Shown: piece after piece, positions 38,627 through 41,157 of the stretch
Position numbering within the stretch: the stretch's first letter is position 1
How the letters are laid out: every line of letters starts with the position of its first letter
Origin: Saprospiraceae bacterium
Lineage (GTDB): Bacteria > Bacteroidota > Bacteroidia > Chitinophagales > Saprospiraceae
Length of the DNA stretch: 41,157 nucleotides
Assembly (NCBI GenBank): GCA_020631375.1
Contig: JAHDHJ010000006.1
Location: 1-41,157 of the forward strand
Direction: 5' to 3'
Position numbers and translations under genes: made by a program
Notes under the pieces: generated by a model
What the model saw: the letters and a program-made list of their open reading frames with translations, nothing else
Database searches by the model: none
What the model was told of the DNA's origin: nothing

Positions 38627-38908
38627 ATGATACCATTAATTATTTCGCTTGTCAGTGGTGCTTTAGGTGGCAATCTTGCTGGTACTTTAATGAAAAATCT
38701 TTCTTTGGGAACATTAGGTAATTCTATTGCCGGAATTCTCGGAGGAGGGCTTGGCGGTTCTCTTTTAGGCATGCTGGGCATGTCGGTTGGAGATGCCAGT
38801 GCAGGCTTGGATATTACCAATATTCTAGGCAGTGTGGCTAGTGGTGGTGTTGGTGGTGGTGCTGTAATGGCCATCATCGGACTCATCAAAAGCATGATGG
38901 GTAAATAA
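38627..38908 (+). CDS. Small glycine-rich hydrophobic (glycine-zipper-like) protein
   Basis: In-frame ATG at 38627 inside the longer ORF; MIPLIISLVSGALGGNLAGTLMKNLSLGTLGNSIAGILGGGLGGSLLGMLG...SVASGGVGGGAVMAIIGLIKSMMGK. Confidence 0.75.
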   Translation: MIPLIISLVSGALGGNLAGTLMKNLSLGTLGNSIAGILGGGLGGSLLGMLGMSVGDASAGLDITNILGSVASGGVGGGAVMAIIGLIKSMMGK

Positions 38909-39014
38909 TTGAATTTTATCAATTGTGAAACTATTAAGCCAACTTTACTGAGATGATGTCAGGCAGAATTTTCTCCCTGAATTATCTAACCACAGATTTT
39001 CTGTTCACGCTTAA

Positions 39015-39046
39015 CGAAAAAGGCTGCCTTAGGGCAGCCTTTTTCG
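39015..39046. terminator. Strong bidirectional intrinsic terminator
   Basis: cgaaaaaggctgcc-ttag-ggcagcctttttcg. Confidence 0.85.
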
Positions 39047-39077
39047 TATGTTAATAGGTGAATTGCAAATAAACGAG

Positions 39078-39107
39078 AAAGGAAGCGGAATAAATTCCGC
39101 CTCCTTC
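39078..39107. repeat. Stem-loop (near-perfect)
   Basis: ggaagcggaa-taaa-ttccgcctcc with one G-T position. Confidence 0.55.
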
Positions 39108-39220
39108 TTACTTACTATACATTTGGTAAACATGGGTATACAGGGTCTTGGAGGATTAGGTGCTCTTTGATATTTTCTTAATGTAAAGTACCGACAATTG
39201 TACCTTAGAATTTTGGAATA

Positions 39221-39366
39221 AGTGTGAATGGCAGGATAAATGGTGTGAATGGTAATATTTTTGGTTTAAACGGGGGAAACAGGCCTTTTTAGCATTGGTT
39301 CGCACATATATTGGTGTGAATGGTAGAAAAAACAGTGTGAATGGTATTTTTTTTGGTTTGAACGGG
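39221..39366. repeat. Two 54-bp imperfect direct repeats (39221-39274, 39313-39366), each with three 21-bp-phased motifs
   Basis: TGAATGG/TGAATGG/TAAACGG at 39225/39246/39267 and TGAATGG/TGAATGG/TGAACGG at 39317/39338/39359; by eye 45/54 identical between copies. Confidence 0.85.
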
Positions 39367-39418
39367 AAAAGCTATATTTCCTGAGCTAATAATATTTACG
39401 AAGTAGAAGAAAAAGAAT

Positions 39419-40816
39419 TTAATGCACATCCCTAATTTTTGATAAGAGCCATGATTTATTTACAATATCCTCCTGTTCCTCTACTGCTTTTTTGAGGGTT
39501 GATAATTTCTCATTTTCATGCGGAAGTATTTTTAAGAGTTTGTTCGTAAACCGGATTAAATTCTGATATTGCTTTTTCATTTTGGGTGTTATTAATTTGT
39601 TCCTCATTAAATACAATCTGAAACTGGATAATAAGGACTCTAGTGCATCATGTTCATTCGTTTCATAATACGCCCTCATTAATAAAAGCCTTCCATCCAA
39701 TTCATAAGCGACATCCGAAAATTGAATCTGATTTAATATTTCGATGGTAGAATCATATTCTTTTTTATAAAAAAAGAAATTTGCCAAATTATAGGAATAG
39801 GCATTTTCTTTTTCTTTTTCCGTCAAATAATTTTTATACTCTTCCAGAAATAATTTCACCCAATCAAAATTCTTGGATAACAATCCGGCAGTAATTATAT
39901 TTTTATACATCCAAGGAGTGAATGACTTAATTTCTTTTAGCACACCTATTTCCATCATATCCATATATACATTTACCAAGCGGGAAAGATATTCATTGTT
40001 TCCGGAATTAATTTGACGGATGGAAACGTTCTGTAAATACGTATATAAATAATAGACTTCTTCGAAATTAAAATAAGAATAATATTTTTTTATGAGACTT
40101 TTTACTCCTTGGAATTTTTCTACATTTTGCAAATCCATCAACAACAAATAAATATTATAATAAATATTGATGACCGGTGTTTTCAAGTAGCCGGAGTGGG
40201 GGAGCGACTCCATTAAAACATCCCCTATTCCCAAATTAATTTCAACATTCCGAACTTGCATATAATTGATGGACTCGCAAACATATTTTAATTTTTCGAG
40301 AATATATTTTTGATCGATACTTTCATGTATTTCATTGAAATTATTTTTGCCTAATCTGTTTTTTTCCAAACTTAAAAATGAGAGTTCCAATTCCTGAAAT
40401 TGGAGTTCTTTTTTAATGGTATCCGCTCCTTCGTTTTTCTTTTTCCATTCAATGATTTTTCTCTTGTATAATTGAAAATGTTTGGGCAGTTTTCTATCCA
40501 AAAGTAACTTTGCCAAATCAAAATTTGTATTAATTCCTTCTTGTTCTAATTTTTGATGGAGTAAAAATTTTTCTGCTAATTTGACCAATACCGAAGTCTT
40601 TTGCCTGAATTCTAAATCATTATATTTTCGATTTTTAAAGGCCTTTTTCCAAACTTTTTCCTTTTCTGGTTCCCCATCTTTGTCCAAAAAGTGTAGAAAA
40701 GATGAAAACAGAGCAATTGAATCTGCATTTTCATTAAAAAATGGCGAAATTAGGTACTTTTGAAACCGCACTATCTCCATTTTATTGAAAGTTTCAAATA
40801 ATTCTATGGCTTTCAT
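39419..40816 (-). CDS. Hypothetical protein (helix-rich, repeat-like)
   Basis: 465-aa ORF; MKAIELFETFNKMEIVRFQKYLISPFFN...; no recognised catalytic motif. Confidence 0.7.
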   Translation of the reverse strand: MKAIELFETFNKMEIVRFQKYLISPFFNENADSIALFSSFLHFLDKDGEPEKEKVWKKAFKNRKYNDLEFRQKTSVLVKLAEKFLLHQKLEQEGINTNFDLAKLLLDRKLPKHFQLYKRKIIEWKKKNEGADTIKKELQFQELELSFLSLEKNRLGKNNFNEIHESIDQKYILEKLKYVCESINYMQVRNVEINLGIGDVLMESLPHSGYLKTPVINIYYNIYLLLMDLQNVEKFQGVKSLIKKYYSYFNFEEVYYLYTYLQNVSIRQINSGNNEYLSRLVNVYMDMMEIGVLKEIKSFTPWMYKNIITAGLLSKNFDWVKLFLEEYKNYLTEKEKENAYSYNLANFFFYKKEYDSTIEILNQIQFSDVAYELDGRLLLMRAYYETNEHDALESLLSSFRLYLMRNKLITPKMKKQYQNLIRFTNKLLKILPHENEKLSTLKKAVEEQEDIVNKSWLLSKIRDVH

Positions 40817-41022
40817 ATCTTAATTTTCCGACAAAATGATGATATAATTGATTTAAAATACTGTATATCAATCATATCTGTTATTTTATGTTAATTTTCT
40901 GTATGACAAATATAGAAAAATGTACTTTCAGAAACACTCATATTGCCCCAACTTTGTATTGTAACAAGTAGAAAAAGCCAATTAAGGCAATAATTATAGA
41001 TACAGAATAAAACGACTACATT

Positions 41023-41157
41023 ATGAAACGAGCAGGATTAATAGCGATTTTGATGATGCTTTTCTTGGGAAGGGGATTTGCAAACAATTCTAACAATTGT
41101 GATTTAGGGATTTTCCCTGATGAAAACGTTTGTGTTTTTGTAGATTCTTTTCAATAT
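41023..41157 (+). CDS. N-terminus of an exported protein, truncated by the window end
   Basis: ATG at 41023; MKRAGLIAILMMLFLGRGFANNSNNCDLGIFPDENVCVFVDSFQY, open to the end, signal-peptide-like. Confidence 0.65.
   Translation, partial: MKRAGLIAILMMLFLGRGFANNSNNCDLGIFPDENVCVFVDSFQY

Noticed and set aside
39221-39366. CRISPR array interpretation of the direct repeats
   Set aside because: The conserved unit is short (~7-10 bp), the 21-bp period leaves no spacer-sized unique sequence, and there are no cas genes.

Overview
This 41 kb window is AT-rich and looks like a Bacteroidota chromosome, probably Saprospiraceae-like. The evidence is T9SS type A C-terminal sorting domains, CHU-like modules, TAnnTTTG-type promoter candidates and the overall protein repertoire. 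Most of it is ordinary chromosomal content: ctlX, a GT/TPR-methyltransferase-GT2 cluster, an acyl-CoA carboxylase beta subunit, a Crp/Fnr regulator, DinB, a QueA-like protein, SDR, a two-component system, comEC, hemE, UbiA, argS, pyrR-pyrB, pyrE, an M42 peptidase, an ABC exporter and radC. No rRNA, tRNA, CRISPR array, phage or complete IS element was recognised. The signals most worth following up are: (1) two triplets of 21-bp-phased direct repeats (39.22-39.37 kb) in a convergent intergenic region, with a possible small-RNA unit beside them; (2) a perfect TTGAT-N4-ATCAA (FNR-type) palindrome overlapping the stop codon of a Crp/Fnr gene whose recognition helix carries the FNR-like E-x-x-S-R; (3) a tight comEC / HsdR-N nuclease / GAF-histidine kinase / LuxR regulator unit with a frameshift in comEC; (4) a ~1000-aa exported Ala/Glu/Lys coiled-coil protein with 11-residue periodicity; (5) tandem T9SS endonuclease I paralogs, one carrying a beta-helix module; (6) a 99-bp element with 17-bp terminal inverted repeats and TA ends; (7) two near-identical copies of a 31-nt palindrome. 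I did not find a clearly new defence or effector system. All identifications come from reading the sequence and recalling families; no searches were run.
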